Below are positions 31,471 to 39,201 of a DNA stretch of 51,485 bases, one piece after another. The translations under genes were made by a program, and so were the position numbers. Below the pieces are notes generated by a model. It saw nothing but the letters and a program-made list of their open reading frames with translations. It had not been told where the DNA came from and searched no databases. The DNA is from Pseudomonas sp. B6002 (GTDB taxonomy: Bacteria > Pseudomonadota > Gammaproteobacteria > Pseudomonadales > Pseudomonadaceae): NCBI RefSeq assembly GCF_013385985.1, contig NZ_JACAOY010000015.1, positions 72,062 through 123,546 of the forward strand. Reading direction: 5' to 3'. Positions within the stretch are counted from its first letter, which is position 1, and every line of letters begins with the position of its first letter.

Positions 31471-32342
31471 CCGCCGCAACGGCCCCGCTCTTCTGGCGTG
31501 ACCCTGCACTGCCCTTTATCGAAGCACGGGCCATCGCCGACGGGCGCGACGTGACCTACAGCCGCCACGCCCACGAGCACTTTTCCATCGGCGCGGTCAC
31601 CCACGGGCGCAGTTATTACCACTACGGCGCACAGACATTCCAGATCAGCGCCGGCACGGTGGTGTTGATGAACCCGGGGGATGTGCACGCCTGCAACCCC
31701 ATCGAGAACGAGCCCTGGTCCTACCGGATGCTCTACATCGATACGCCCTGGCTCACGGACCTGCAACACCAGCTGGGTTTCAGCACCGAGGAAGGTTACA
31801 GGTCGTTCAACACGCCCTATATCCAGGATGAGGCGCTGTACAGTGGCCTGCTGGAACTGTACCGGGTACTGGTGGACGAGCACGCCGAACACCTGCACAA
31901 ACAGAGTGCGCTGGTCAGTTATTTCAGCGACGTGCAACAGCGCCTGAACCCGTCGGGCAAGCCGCTGCGTGAGGTCAATGGCAAGCTGGAACGCGCGGCC
32001 GAATACATCCGTGAACACTGTACCCAGGCGCTGAAGCTGGAAGACATTTGCCTCTCGGCCGAGTTGTCGCCCTCCTACCTGATCCGTGCCTTCAGGCAGT
32101 ACTACGGGCTGACGCCCCATGCGTTCCTGGTGAACCAGCGCATCCAGTTTGCCCGCGCCCAATTGCGCCAGGGCGAGTTGATCGCCGATGTGGCGCTGGC
32201 CGCAGGTTTTGCCGACCAGGCGCATTTCCAACGGGCCTTCAAACAGCACTTTGCGGCCACGCCCGGGCAATACCGTGACGTGCTCAAGCCATCAGTAAAT
32301 AACCCACACTGGCCACCAGCAACGCGGCCATTGAGCGGTTGA
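31467..32342 (+). CDS. AraC-family regulator with N-terminal cupin
   Basis: 291 residues. An N-terminal cupin sensor (HAHEHFSIGAVTHGRSYYHY, then VVLMNPGDVHACNP) occupies about residues 25-90. Two helix-turn-helix motifs make the C-terminal domain, with AFRQYYGLTPHAFLVNQRIQFARAQL and VALAAGFADQAHFQRAFKQHFAATPGQYR. Its ATG overlaps the nppD stop (ATGA), so it is made with the transporter. Its last 59 bases run antisense into the end of the LysE-type exporter gene, a frequent target partner of this AraC group. It may control either neighbour. Confidence 0.9.
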
Positions 32343-32871
32343 ACAGGCGCATGCCCTGGGGGTTGCTCAAGTAGCGACGCAAAAAGGTCCCTGCATAGGC
32401 CCAGCACGCCACCGACAGGTAACAGATCACCAGGTAGAGCGCCGCAAACAGCCACACCTGCCGCGCATCGCCATCGGCCACAAACAAGCCCATCCCTGCC
32501 ACGCAGGCCAGCCACGCCTTGGGGTTGAGCCATTGCATGATCGCGCCATACAGCATTGATGGCGCTGTGGCCGTGCCGTCGGCGTCCAGCCGGCCATCAT
32601 CCGCCGCCAGCTTCCAGGCCATGTACAGCAAAAACGCCACCCCGCCCCACTGGATCAATTGCGTCAGGATCGGCCAACGCACCAGCACTTCATGTAACCC
32701 CAGGCCAATCAGCACCAGCAGCAACGTGAAGCCGCTGGCGGCGCCGAACACGTGCTTCTGGCTGGCGACGAAGCCAAAGCGCGCCCCCGAACTCAGCGCG
32801 ACCACATTCACCGGGCCCGGCGTGATAGACGTGGCCAGGGCAAAAGCGGCCATGGAAAGAAGAGAGCTCAT
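32284..32871 (-). CDS. LysE-family amino-acid exporter
   Basis: 195-residue inner-membrane protein with about six hydrophobic segments and the LysE/RhtB signature ITPGPVNVVALSSGARFGF at residues 16-34. WLNPKAWLACVAGMG near residue 115 is also typical. The ATG at 32871 has AAGGA upstream. Substrate unknown; the family exports amino acids. Tail-to-tail overlap of 59 nt with the AraC gene. Confidence 0.9.
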   Translation of the reverse strand: MSSLLSMAAFALATSITPGPVNVVALSSGARFGFVASQKHVFGAASGFTLLLVLIGLGLHEVLVRWPILTQLIQWGGVAFLLYMAWKLAADDGRLDADGTATAPSMLYGAIMQWLNPKAWLACVAGMGLFVADGDARQVWLFAALYLVICYLSVACWAYAGTFLRRYLSNPQGMRLFNRSMAALLVASVGYLLMA

Positions 32872-32934
32872 TGCGGTTCCTTTTAGTCGACGAGTCACGA
32901 GGGGGACACGTTAAAGGACAGCTCTCTCGGGGTA

Positions 32935-33060
32935 TTGAACAAAATAACCCTCGGTGCGGTGCAAGCCATCGCGCGCCTGCCGCTGGGCTGGCAAGCGCCC
33001 CCGGCGGAGGACACATTGATCGATTGTGCCACTGGCCTGATCGACCACAAGGCGCTTTAG
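32935..33060 (+). other. Unassigned small reading frame, possible gene remnant
   Basis: The only coding-looking stretch in the roughly 320-nt gap 32872-33191. A frame open from 32887 and ending TAG at 33060 reads VLNKITLGAVQAIARLPLGW then QAPPAEDTLIDCATGLIDHK. Its third codon positions are GC-rich as in real genes, yet no ATG and only a poor TTG start (32935) are present. It could be a small protein, the C-terminus of a decayed gene, or chance. No family recognised. Confidence 0.25.
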
Positions 33061-33081
33061 ACGCTTTTATTCCATTGATAT

Positions 33082-33138
33082 AGCTGAATTTTTTTCTTTC
33101 AGCTGACGATTTTCGATAGGCAAAAATGCGTTTTTGCC
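33082..33138. promoter_or_regulatory. Two inverted repeats upstream of the alpha/beta hydrolase
   Basis: AGCTGAA (33082-33088), 9-nt T-rich spacer, TTCAGCT (33098-33104). Then a perfect hairpin GGCAAAAATGCGTTTTTGCC (33119-33138). They lie 50-110 bp before the hydrolase ATG in an otherwise AT-rich patch, a reasonable place for a promoter and operators. No regulator is assigned. Confidence 0.35.
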
Positions 33139-33191
33139 GACCAGGGGCGGTGCTAGAGTTCAGCGCCTACTCACTGCAAAAAGGAACCGCC

Positions 33192-34034
33192 ATGTCACGC
33201 CGTCTACTGGCAGCTGCCTGCCTGTTGCTGTCTTTTTCCGCGGCCCAGGCCGCTGAACGCTGGGAAACCCTGCCGCCGACACCCGCCCCCGTGGCCGGCG
33301 CAAAAACCGGCTATGCCGCGGTCAACGGCATCAAGGTCTACTACACCCGCACCGGCCACGGTTCGCCGGTGGTGCTGCTGCACGGCGGCCTGTCCAACTC
33401 AGATTACTGGGGCAACCAGGTCAAGGCCCTGTCGGCCAAGCACGAAGTGATCAGCATCGACAGCCGTGGCCACGGGCGCAGCTCACGCAATGAACAACCG
33501 TACGGCTACGACCTGATGGCCGACGATGTGGTGGCCGTGCTGGACAACCTGAAGATCCCGCGGGCTGATATCGTCGGCTGGAGCGACGGCGCAATCATCG
33601 GCATCGACCTGGCCCTGCGTCATCCAGACCGCATCGGCAAGGTCTTTGCCTTTGCCGCCAACACCCAGACCGCTGGTGTAAAAGACGCCGTCGAGAAAAA
33701 CCCGACCTTTGCCGCCTTTATCGAACGCGCCGGCAAGGAGTACGCCAAGCTGTCGCCAACGCCGAAAGAGTACGATGCGTTCGTCGAGCAGATCAGCCAC
33801 ATGTGGGCCAGCCAACCGAACTGGACCGACGCACAACTGGCGAGCATCAAGACGCCGATCCTGATTGCCGATGGCGACCATGACGAAGCGATCAAGCGCG
33901 AACACACCGAGTACATGGCCGCGGCCATCCCCGGCGCCGGCCTGCTGATTCTGCCCAACACCAGCCACTTTGCCTTCCTGCAGGACCCGGCGTTGTTCAA
34001 TGCCGCGGTGCTGGGCTTCCTCGACAGCAAATAG
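33192..34034 (+). CDS. Exported alpha/beta hydrolase
   Basis: 280-residue enzyme with a signal peptide (about 1-22, ending AQA). The oxyanion-side HGG is in VVLLHGGLSNSDYW, the nucleophile Ser131 in GWSDG, an acid in LIADGDHDEA and the catalytic His in NTSHFAF. The hydrolase acts in the periplasm or outside; the substrate is unknown (esterase, lactonase or epoxide-type are possible). Start ATG 33192 follows AAAAGGA. Convergent with the phospholipase-D-like gene. Confidence 0.9.
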   Translation: MSRRLLAAACLLLSFSAAQAAERWETLPPTPAPVAGAKTGYAAVNGIKVYYTRTGHGSPVVLLHGGLSNSDYWGNQVKALSAKHEVISIDSRGHGRSSRNEQPYGYDLMADDVVAVLDNLKIPRADIVGWSDGAIIGIDLALRHPDRIGKVFAFAANTQTAGVKDAVEKNPTFAAFIERAGKEYAKLSPTPKEYDAFVEQISHMWASQPNWTDAQLASIKTPILIADGDHDEAIKREHTEYMAAAIPGAGLLILPNTSHFAFLQDPALFNAAVLGFLDSK

Positions 34035-34089
34035 AGCATTCGGCGTCGAGCAAACGCGCCGCCATGAACGGGTGGACGGCTGAGCGCGC

Positions 34090-35778
34090 TTATTTCACAA
34101 ACAGCTCGCGGTCCCGCGCCTTGACGTGGCCGGGGCTGTAATACGCGTCGAACCAGGTCTTTTGCCCAGCCGCGGGCGGCTTGGCCAGGCGCAACGTTTG
34201 CAGCGCACCAGGCTTGCTCGCATTGACCCGGAAGTGGAAGTGATCGAACAGGCGCAGTGCCTCGATGGCATACACCACGGCGATCTTGCGGTCTTCGATG
34301 CGGATCAGGTGGTCGCCGTTGTTCTTCTCACCGCCGCCCGCCAGGTTGGACGAACCGGTGTACACCGTGGGGTTCGCCCCATTGAAGTCGGTGACCACAA
34401 ACTTGTTGTGCACCATGTTCCCCGCATTGCCCGACCATTCAGCCTTGAACGGCGCCGGCACGTTGCTGGCCAGGTAACCGAACGGCAGCAAGCCCACCGA
34501 GCCATCCGGCTTGCGCACCGCCAGCTTGCCGGTGCGCTGGGCCACGCCGTAGGAGAACAATGAGCGCTGCATCAGCGTGTCCAGGGCGTCACGTACCTTG
34601 CCGTTGATCAGGCTCAGAAACACGATGGAGTACAACACCGAACTGGTGGCCTGCTCGATGCTGGTGGCGATGGGGTCCAGGGACAGCGCGCTGTCGGTGT
34701 GGGGCGCGAAGCACAACGAGACTTTGGAACCCGGCTGATCGCGCACCACCCACCATTGTTGCGAGAGCGGGTGCTTGCGAAAGGTGGTGGGCGCCGACCA
34801 ATAGGCATCGAACACTTCGGCAAACTTGCCGGCCACCGTGGCGTCGTCAAACAGCAGCACGTTATTGGCCTGGATATACAAGCCGCGCAGGGCGAAATTG
34901 GTCGAGCCGCCCAACACCCGGATTGCCTTGCCAGCGCGCCGCACGATCAGCACTTTGTTGTGTTGCTGGCTGGAGAAATGCAGGCGCTGGATCCGCGCCC
35001 CCACCGCCGTCAGGCGTGCAGCGCTGAGGCTTTCGCAACTGTCGGCGGCGCCCTGGTCACCATGGTCATCGATGATCGCCCGCAGCCGTGGGCCGAGGCC
35101 TTCGAGGCGGCGCAGGATGTCGGGTTCCTTGCTCTCGTAGATCAGCGCGTCGAGGGTCAGCTCGGGGTCATTGTCCACTTGATCCAGCACGTTGAGGATC
35201 AGCTGCCGCGCTTCGAAACCCAGCCAGGCGTAGTTGCGCTCGAAGGGCGCCATGTCCAGGTCCAGGTAGGCGCGGGGCGCGGAACCTGGGGGCGGCAGGA
35301 TGCGGGTTTCATTGTTGAAACGATCGCCGTAGGCCTGGGACGAGGCAAACCCTCGGGTAAAGCCGATGTTCACGAAGTCGCTGATGGTTTGCGCTTCCAG
35401 GGACACCTGGTTTTCCAGGCTGACGCCCTTGGACAACGTGCCGTCTGCGCCCATGTAGCACGCGGTGACGCGGTAGCGGAACAGGCCGGGCAGGATCTCA
35501 CTGGGCACGTGGATCCAGCGGAATTTCTGGAACGGCGCCTCGGTTGAAGGAAAACTGCGCGGCTGTTCCGGGGTAGGCGGGTAGTCGAAGTGCAGGCGGT
35601 TGTGCAGCACGCCCCAGTGATCGGCGCCGGGGTAGCGCACTTCGATGCTGAACCCGACAAAATCCGGCGTCGCCAGGTCCGGCGCCAAATCGAAAGCCAA
35701 CAGCGCCGCCCCCTCACCACGGTACAGCTTGAAGGTCAGCCCCTGGAACGTGGTCTTGCTCTCGAAGTCGGCGCTCAA
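34090..35778 (-). CDS. Phospholipase D-like domain protein
   Basis: 562-residue protein with two PLD-type active-site motifs: HNKVLIV from His273 and HNKFVVTD from His457, each followed by a GST/GSSN element (GGSTNFA and TGSSNLAGG). That is the arrangement of a bilobal PLD enzyme; the first motif lacks the Asp of a full HxKxxxxD. The first 170 residues are a beta-rich unknown domain. No signal peptide is seen, so it is cytoplasmic or exported by another route. The start is TTG at 35778 with AAAGGA six bases upstream. It could be a phospholipase, nuclease or secreted effector; no secretion or immunity gene is beside it. Confidence 0.85.
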   Translation of the reverse strand: MSADFESKTTFQGLTFKLYRGEGAALLAFDLAPDLATPDFVGFSIEVRYPGADHWGVLHNRLHFDYPPTPEQPRSFPSTEAPFQKFRWIHVPSEILPGLFRYRVTACYMGADGTLSKGVSLENQVSLEAQTISDFVNIGFTRGFASSQAYGDRFNNETRILPPPGSAPRAYLDLDMAPFERNYAWLGFEARQLILNVLDQVDNDPELTLDALIYESKEPDILRRLEGLGPRLRAIIDDHGDQGAADSCESLSAARLTAVGARIQRLHFSSQQHNKVLIVRRAGKAIRVLGGSTNFALRGLYIQANNVLLFDDATVAGKFAEVFDAYWSAPTTFRKHPLSQQWWVVRDQPGSKVSLCFAPHTDSALSLDPIATSIEQATSSVLYSIVFLSLINGKVRDALDTLMQRSLFSYGVAQRTGKLAVRKPDGSVGLLPFGYLASNVPAPFKAEWSGNAGNMVHNKFVVTDFNGANPTVYTGSSNLAGGGEKNNGDHLIRIEDRKIAVVYAIEALRLFDHFHFRVNASKPGALQTLRLAKPPAAGQKTWFDAYYSPGHVKARDRELFVK

Positions 35779-35831
35779 GCGATGTCCTTTGTACGAAGAG
35801 GCGGTGTGTAGAGTCTAGCGCGTGCGCCTGA

Positions 35832-36266
35832 TCAAGCCACTGGGGCCTGGGTGACAATGTCTTCGAGGCCCAGCACACGACCGTCCTCGGACAGCACCTC
35901 CACCTTGCGCAACGGCTTGAGTGAACGCGCGTCCAGTACTCGCCGCCCTACCGTCTCCGGCTGGGTGTGGGTTTCGCCCCATTGCGCCAGCGTGACCAGC
36001 ACCGGCATCAGTGCGCGGCCTTTGTCGGTCAACTGGTATTCACTGCGTGCGCCCACTTCGCTGGTTTGCAGCAGGCCTTGTTCGACCATGTCCTTGAGGC
36101 GCGTGGCGAGGATGTTTTTCGCCACGCCCAGGCGTTTCTGAAAATCACCGAAACGCGTCACGCCGGCAAACGCATCGCGGATGATCAGCAGCGTCCACCA
36201 ATCCCCCACCACATCCAATGCGCGGGCGACCGGGCAACCGTCACCTTCCAGGCATTTGCGTTTCAT
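35832..36266 (-). CDS. HxlR-family transcriptional regulator
   Basis: 144-residue winged-helix regulator with the typical HxlR opening MKRKCLEGDGCPVARALDVV, WWTLLIIRDAFAGVTRFGDF and the wing YQLTDKGRALMPVL. Cys5 in the family position could sense redox or electrophiles. GGAGG precedes the ATG. It is divergent from a short-chain dehydrogenase whose expression it probably represses, a common arrangement. Confidence 0.92.
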   Translation of the reverse strand: MKRKCLEGDGCPVARALDVVGDWWTLLIIRDAFAGVTRFGDFQKRLGVAKNILATRLKDMVEQGLLQTSEVGARSEYQLTDKGRALMPVLVTLAQWGETHTQPETVGRRVLDARSLKPLRKVEVLSEDGRVLGLEDIVTQAPVA

Positions 36267-36292
36267 CGTGAGGCCTCCAGGCTGTCAGAAAT

Positions 36293-36354
36293 ATTAGGTT
36301 GCATTATAGGACCGATGCGCTCAGGATAAAAACAGTTTCATCATTAAACCTAAA
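36293..36354. promoter_or_regulatory. Candidate HxlR operator half-sites
   Basis: ATTAGGTT (36293-36300) and its inverse AAACCTAAAT (36346-36355) bracket the HxlR/dehydrogenase divergent promoter region about 45 bp apart. Inverted, AT-rich and correctly placed for a regulator controlling both genes. Confidence 0.35.
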
Positions 36355-36373
36355 TCAGCGTACGGAGCTCATC

Positions 36374-37072
36374 ATGGATATTCGTGGAAAAGTGGTATTG
36401 GTCACCGGTGCCAATCGCGGCCTGGGCAAAGCGTTCGTGACGGCCCTGCTGCAAGCGGGTGCCGCCAAGGTGTATGCCGGTGCACGGGATGTGGCCAGCG
36501 TGAATATTCCCGGCAGCACGCCCATCGCCCTCGACATCACCGACGAAGCCAGCGTGCAGCGCGCCGCCGAGCAATGCAGCGATGTCAGTGTGCTGATCAA
36601 CAATGCCGGTGCCCTCAAACGCGGCGCTCTGCTGGATGCCGACAGTGTCGAAAACCTGCAGCATCACTTTGATGTGAACACCCTCGGCACCCTGCGCGTG
36701 ACTCGTGCCTTTGCGCCGGTCCTGGCCAAACACGGCGGCGGTGCGCTGATCAACATCATCTCGGTATTGAGCTGGCTGAGCAGCCCGGGCGCCGGTGGCT
36801 ACAGCGCTTCAAAATCGGCCCAATGGGGTCTCACCAACGGCCTGCGTGGTGAATTGCGCGAGCAACAAACCCTGGTGATCGGCGTGCACCCCGCCTACAT
36901 CGACACCGACATGACCGCCGGCATCGAAGCGCCGAAGAGCACGCCGCAGGAAGTGGTTGCACTGACCCTGCAAGGGCTCAGCGAGGGCCGCGAAGAAGTG
37001 GTGATCAGTGACATGGGCCACGCAGTGAAGGCGTCGCTGTCCACCGAACGCCCAATCTACCTCAGCCGCTGA
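36374..37072 (+). CDS. Short-chain dehydrogenase/reductase (SDR)
   Basis: 232-residue Rossmann oxidoreductase. Cofactor loop TGANRGLG (residues 13-20), NNAG in the middle, the catalytic Ser in IISVLSW and the Tyr-x3-Lys in YSASKSA. NADP or NAD preference is not clear. The ATG at 36374 was chosen because it starts MDIRGKVVLVTGA. Under probable HxlR control. Its last 11 bases overlap the end of the convergent reductase gene. Confidence 0.92.
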   Translation: MDIRGKVVLVTGANRGLGKAFVTALLQAGAAKVYAGARDVASVNIPGSTPIALDITDEASVQRAAEQCSDVSVLINNAGALKRGALLDADSVENLQHHFDVNTLGTLRVTRAFAPVLAKHGGGALINIISVLSWLSSPGAGGYSASKSAQWGLTNGLRGELREQQTLVIGVHPAYIDTDMTAGIEAPKSTPQEVVALTLQGLSEGREEVVISDMGHAVKASLSTERPIYLSR

Positions 37073-37946
37073 TCAGCGAAAAATGCGCGCCCACCCCGGC
37101 GCGCACGCCCTCACCCACTGCCAAGGCCACAGAGCCTCCGGCGAGCGCCACATCGCCACAGGCAAACACGCCGTCCACCGAGGTCTGGCGTGTTTCGTTG
37201 GTGAACAGATACGGGCCCGTGGGGCCATCAACCAACTCGCACCCCAATTGCTCCGCCAGCGGACTGATGCGGGTACGCGACATCGTAAAAATGCCATCGA
37301 GCTTGAACACCCGCCCATCGACCAGTTCCAGATCAGCACGCTCGCCGCTGATGCGTTTCACCCCCGCACTTTCCACGCTGACGCCACGCCGGGCCAATTG
37401 CGCCTGCTGCTCGGCATCCGGCGTGAACACGCCGTTGGTGAACAAGGTGGTGCTGCCCCAATCCGGCAACATCAACGCGTGGTGCATCGCCAGGGGTGAA
37501 GTGGCCAAGACGCCGATTTGGCCCTGGTCCAGCTCATAACCGTGACAGTACGGGCAATGAAACACTCGCGTGCCCCAGCGTTCCTGCAAGCCTTCGATCG
37601 ACGGCAAGTCATCGACCACACCGCTGGCCAGGATCATGCGCTTGGCGCTGAACGTGCCGTTGCATTGAGTACGCAGGCTGAAACCCTCAGGCTGACGCAG
37701 CGCTTCAAGCGCCGTGTCCTGTACCCAGGTTACCGTCGGGTATTCCATCAATTGGCTGCGCCCTTCGGCCGCGATGACCGCAGGTGGCTGGCCATCCTGG
37801 CCCAGAAAACCGTGGGAGGTGGCTGCAAACCGGTTGCGCCGAAGCCCGGCATCAATCACCAGCACCTGGCGCCGCGCCCGTGCCAGTTGCAACCCTGCGG
37901 ACAAGCCGGCATAGCTGCCGCCTACGATAATGACGTCGAACATCAT
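37062..37946 (-). CDS. NAD(P)/FAD oxidoreductase, thioredoxin-reductase-like
   Basis: 294-residue flavoprotein. FAD loop IIVGGSYAGLSAGLQLA near the N-terminus, redox-active Cys131 and Cys134 in HCPYCHGYE, and C-terminal GVFACGDVA. It is a little shorter than thioredoxin reductase. A tandem ATG ATG (37946/37943) starts it; a longer frame upstream looks non-coding. Divergent from an Rrf2 regulator with a palindrome inside its promoter, so probably repressed by that protein. Substrate unknown: thioredoxin, a small thiol or a disulfide compound. Confidence 0.9.
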   Translation of the reverse strand: MMFDVIIVGGSYAGLSAGLQLARARRQVLVIDAGLRRNRFAATSHGFLGQDGQPPAVIAAEGRSQLMEYPTVTWVQDTALEALRQPEGFSLRTQCNGTFSAKRMILASGVVDDLPSIEGLQERWGTRVFHCPYCHGYELDQGQIGVLATSPLAMHHALMLPDWGSTTLFTNGVFTPDAEQQAQLARRGVSVESAGVKRISGERADLELVDGRVFKLDGIFTMSRTRISPLAEQLGCELVDGPTGPYLFTNETRQTSVDGVFACGDVALAGGSVALAVGEGVRAGVGAHFSLISG

Positions 37947-37999
37947 GGCTGTGCTCTCGCTGTGCATGCGCCCTGGTTGTCCGGGCACTTTCACGACAC

Positions 38000-38029
38000 A
38001 CCATAAGTTACGTAAAAATACGCCGTCAA
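38000..38029 (-). promoter_or_regulatory. Promoter of the reductase with embedded TTACGTAA operator
   Basis: On the minus strand TTGACG (-35; 38024-38029), 18-bp spacer, TATGGT (-10; 38000-38005). The perfect palindrome TTACGTAA (38008-38015) lies in the spacer, an ideal repressor position. A second related sequence GGTTACGAAC lies about 45 bp away on the side of the Rrf2 gene's own promoter. Confidence 0.5.
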
Positions 38030-38091
38030 GAGTCTCGCAACTTTTTAGGTTACGAACGATACTTTGCGTCGAATCGATTTGAGGTTTTTTG

Positions 38092-38529
38092 ATGAGAAAC
38101 GACACCCGGCTGTCCCGCATGCTCCACGTGCTGATCCACATGGGCCGCCACGAAGAGCGCGCTACGTCGGACACCATTGCACAAATGCTGGGCACCAACC
38201 CGGTGGTGGTGCGGCGCACGCTGGGGTTGCTCAAGGAAAAAGGCTATGTACGCTCGGAAAAAGGCCACCAGGGCGGCTGGACCCTGGGCAAACCCTTGAG
38301 TGAAATCACCCTGCTGGACATCCACAACGCGCTGGGCACGCCGTCGATCTTTGCCATCGGCCTGTCCACTGACCACCCGCAATGTCTGGTGGAGCAAGCG
38401 GTGAACGCGGCACTGACGGACGCGTTCGAACAGGCCCAGGCCTTGCTGCTCAAGCGCCTGGGCGATGTCACCCTGGCGCAGTTGGCCGAAGATTTTGACG
38501 AGCGCTACCGCGTGGCCATGCTGCCCTAG
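38092..38529 (+). CDS. Rrf2-family transcriptional regulator
   Basis: 145-residue winged-helix regulator: MRNDTRLSRMLHVLIHM, then SDTIAQMLGTNPVVVRRTLGLL and the wing GYVRSEKGHQGGWTLGK. It has a single cysteine (in HPQCLVE), not the three of Fe-S members such as IscR or NsrR, so it likely belongs to the non-cluster thiol- or metabolite-sensing group (YwnA/CymR-like). Divergent from the thioredoxin-reductase-like gene it probably represses. GAGG precedes the ATG at 38092. Its stop overlaps the convergent ribonuclease stop by four bases. Confidence 0.9.
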   Translation: MRNDTRLSRMLHVLIHMGRHEERATSDTIAQMLGTNPVVVRRTLGLLKEKGYVRSEKGHQGGWTLGKPLSEITLLDIHNALGTPSIFAIGLSTDHPQCLVEQAVNAALTDAFEQAQALLLKRLGDVTLAQLAEDFDERYRVAMLP

Positions 38530-39155
38530 CGCTGCGAAGGGATGCGGATATCGCCGTCACGGCATTGGCTTTTCACGCTACGCGGGCAGCCGGCGAAGGC
38601 CAGGTCTTTGGTCAGGCACACACGCACTTCCGACAGCACCTTGCCTTTGCAGATCACTGCCAGCCCACGGTTGCCCATGCGCGGGTTGCTTTGCCGAAAC
38701 AACGCTTCGATCTCGCTGGCCTGCAATGAAGGCGGCGTGTTGAACGGCTGCAGCTGCTGCGGAATGACAACCGCGCCCAGCGCTGCATCGGTTTTTTCCA
38801 GGTACGCCAGCGGCTCCAGTCCGCTGCAGGTGCCATGCTTGGCCCATTCGTGCCTGAGCAGCGAACGGGTCGGGAACAGCGTTGCACCCTTGTCGATCTC
38901 TTCGCGGTTCAATTGCGATTGCGGCGCACACGAAGCCGGCCACCCTCCCCGTGCGTATTGCGGCCACAAGCCGTGCAACACAAAACCGTAGCCTTTGCCG
39001 GAACACTGTTCATTGTCCGGGTGCGTCAGGCAAAACGTCGGCGACCATGACAACGACAACACATAAAAATCAAACGCCCCAGGCGTCCCCTGCTCCCGTG
39101 GCGCTGCCATCACACTCGTGGCAATCGCCAGCCACATCAACATCCAGTACTTCAT
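38526..39155 (-). CDS. Ribonuclease T2-family secreted RNase
   Basis: 209-residue exported endoribonuclease, related to E. coli RNase I. Signal peptide about 1-18 ending VMA. Both catalytic segments are present: CAS1 FVLHGLWPQ with the first His, and CAS2 RHEWAKHGTC with His, Glu and His. Several cysteines (CLTHPDNEQC, ASC, GTC, VIC, GCP) fit the family's disulfides. MKYWMLMW at 39155 was chosen over the upstream ATG (39179) because AAGGA precedes it at normal spacing. Periplasmic or extracellular RNA degradation and phosphate or nucleotide scavenging are likely roles. Confidence 0.92.
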   Translation of the reverse strand: MKYWMLMWLAIATSVMAAPREQGTPGAFDFYVLSLSWSPTFCLTHPDNEQCSGKGYGFVLHGLWPQYARGGWPASCAPQSQLNREEIDKGATLFPTRSLLRHEWAKHGTCSGLEPLAYLEKTDAALGAVVIPQQLQPFNTPPSLQASEIEALFRQSNPRMGNRGLAVICKGKVLSEVRVCLTKDLAFAGCPRSVKSQCRDGDIRIPSQR

Positions 39156-39201
39156 CGGTCTATTCCTTGAGAAAGTCATTCACCCTTCCACCCTAGCCCG
39201 A

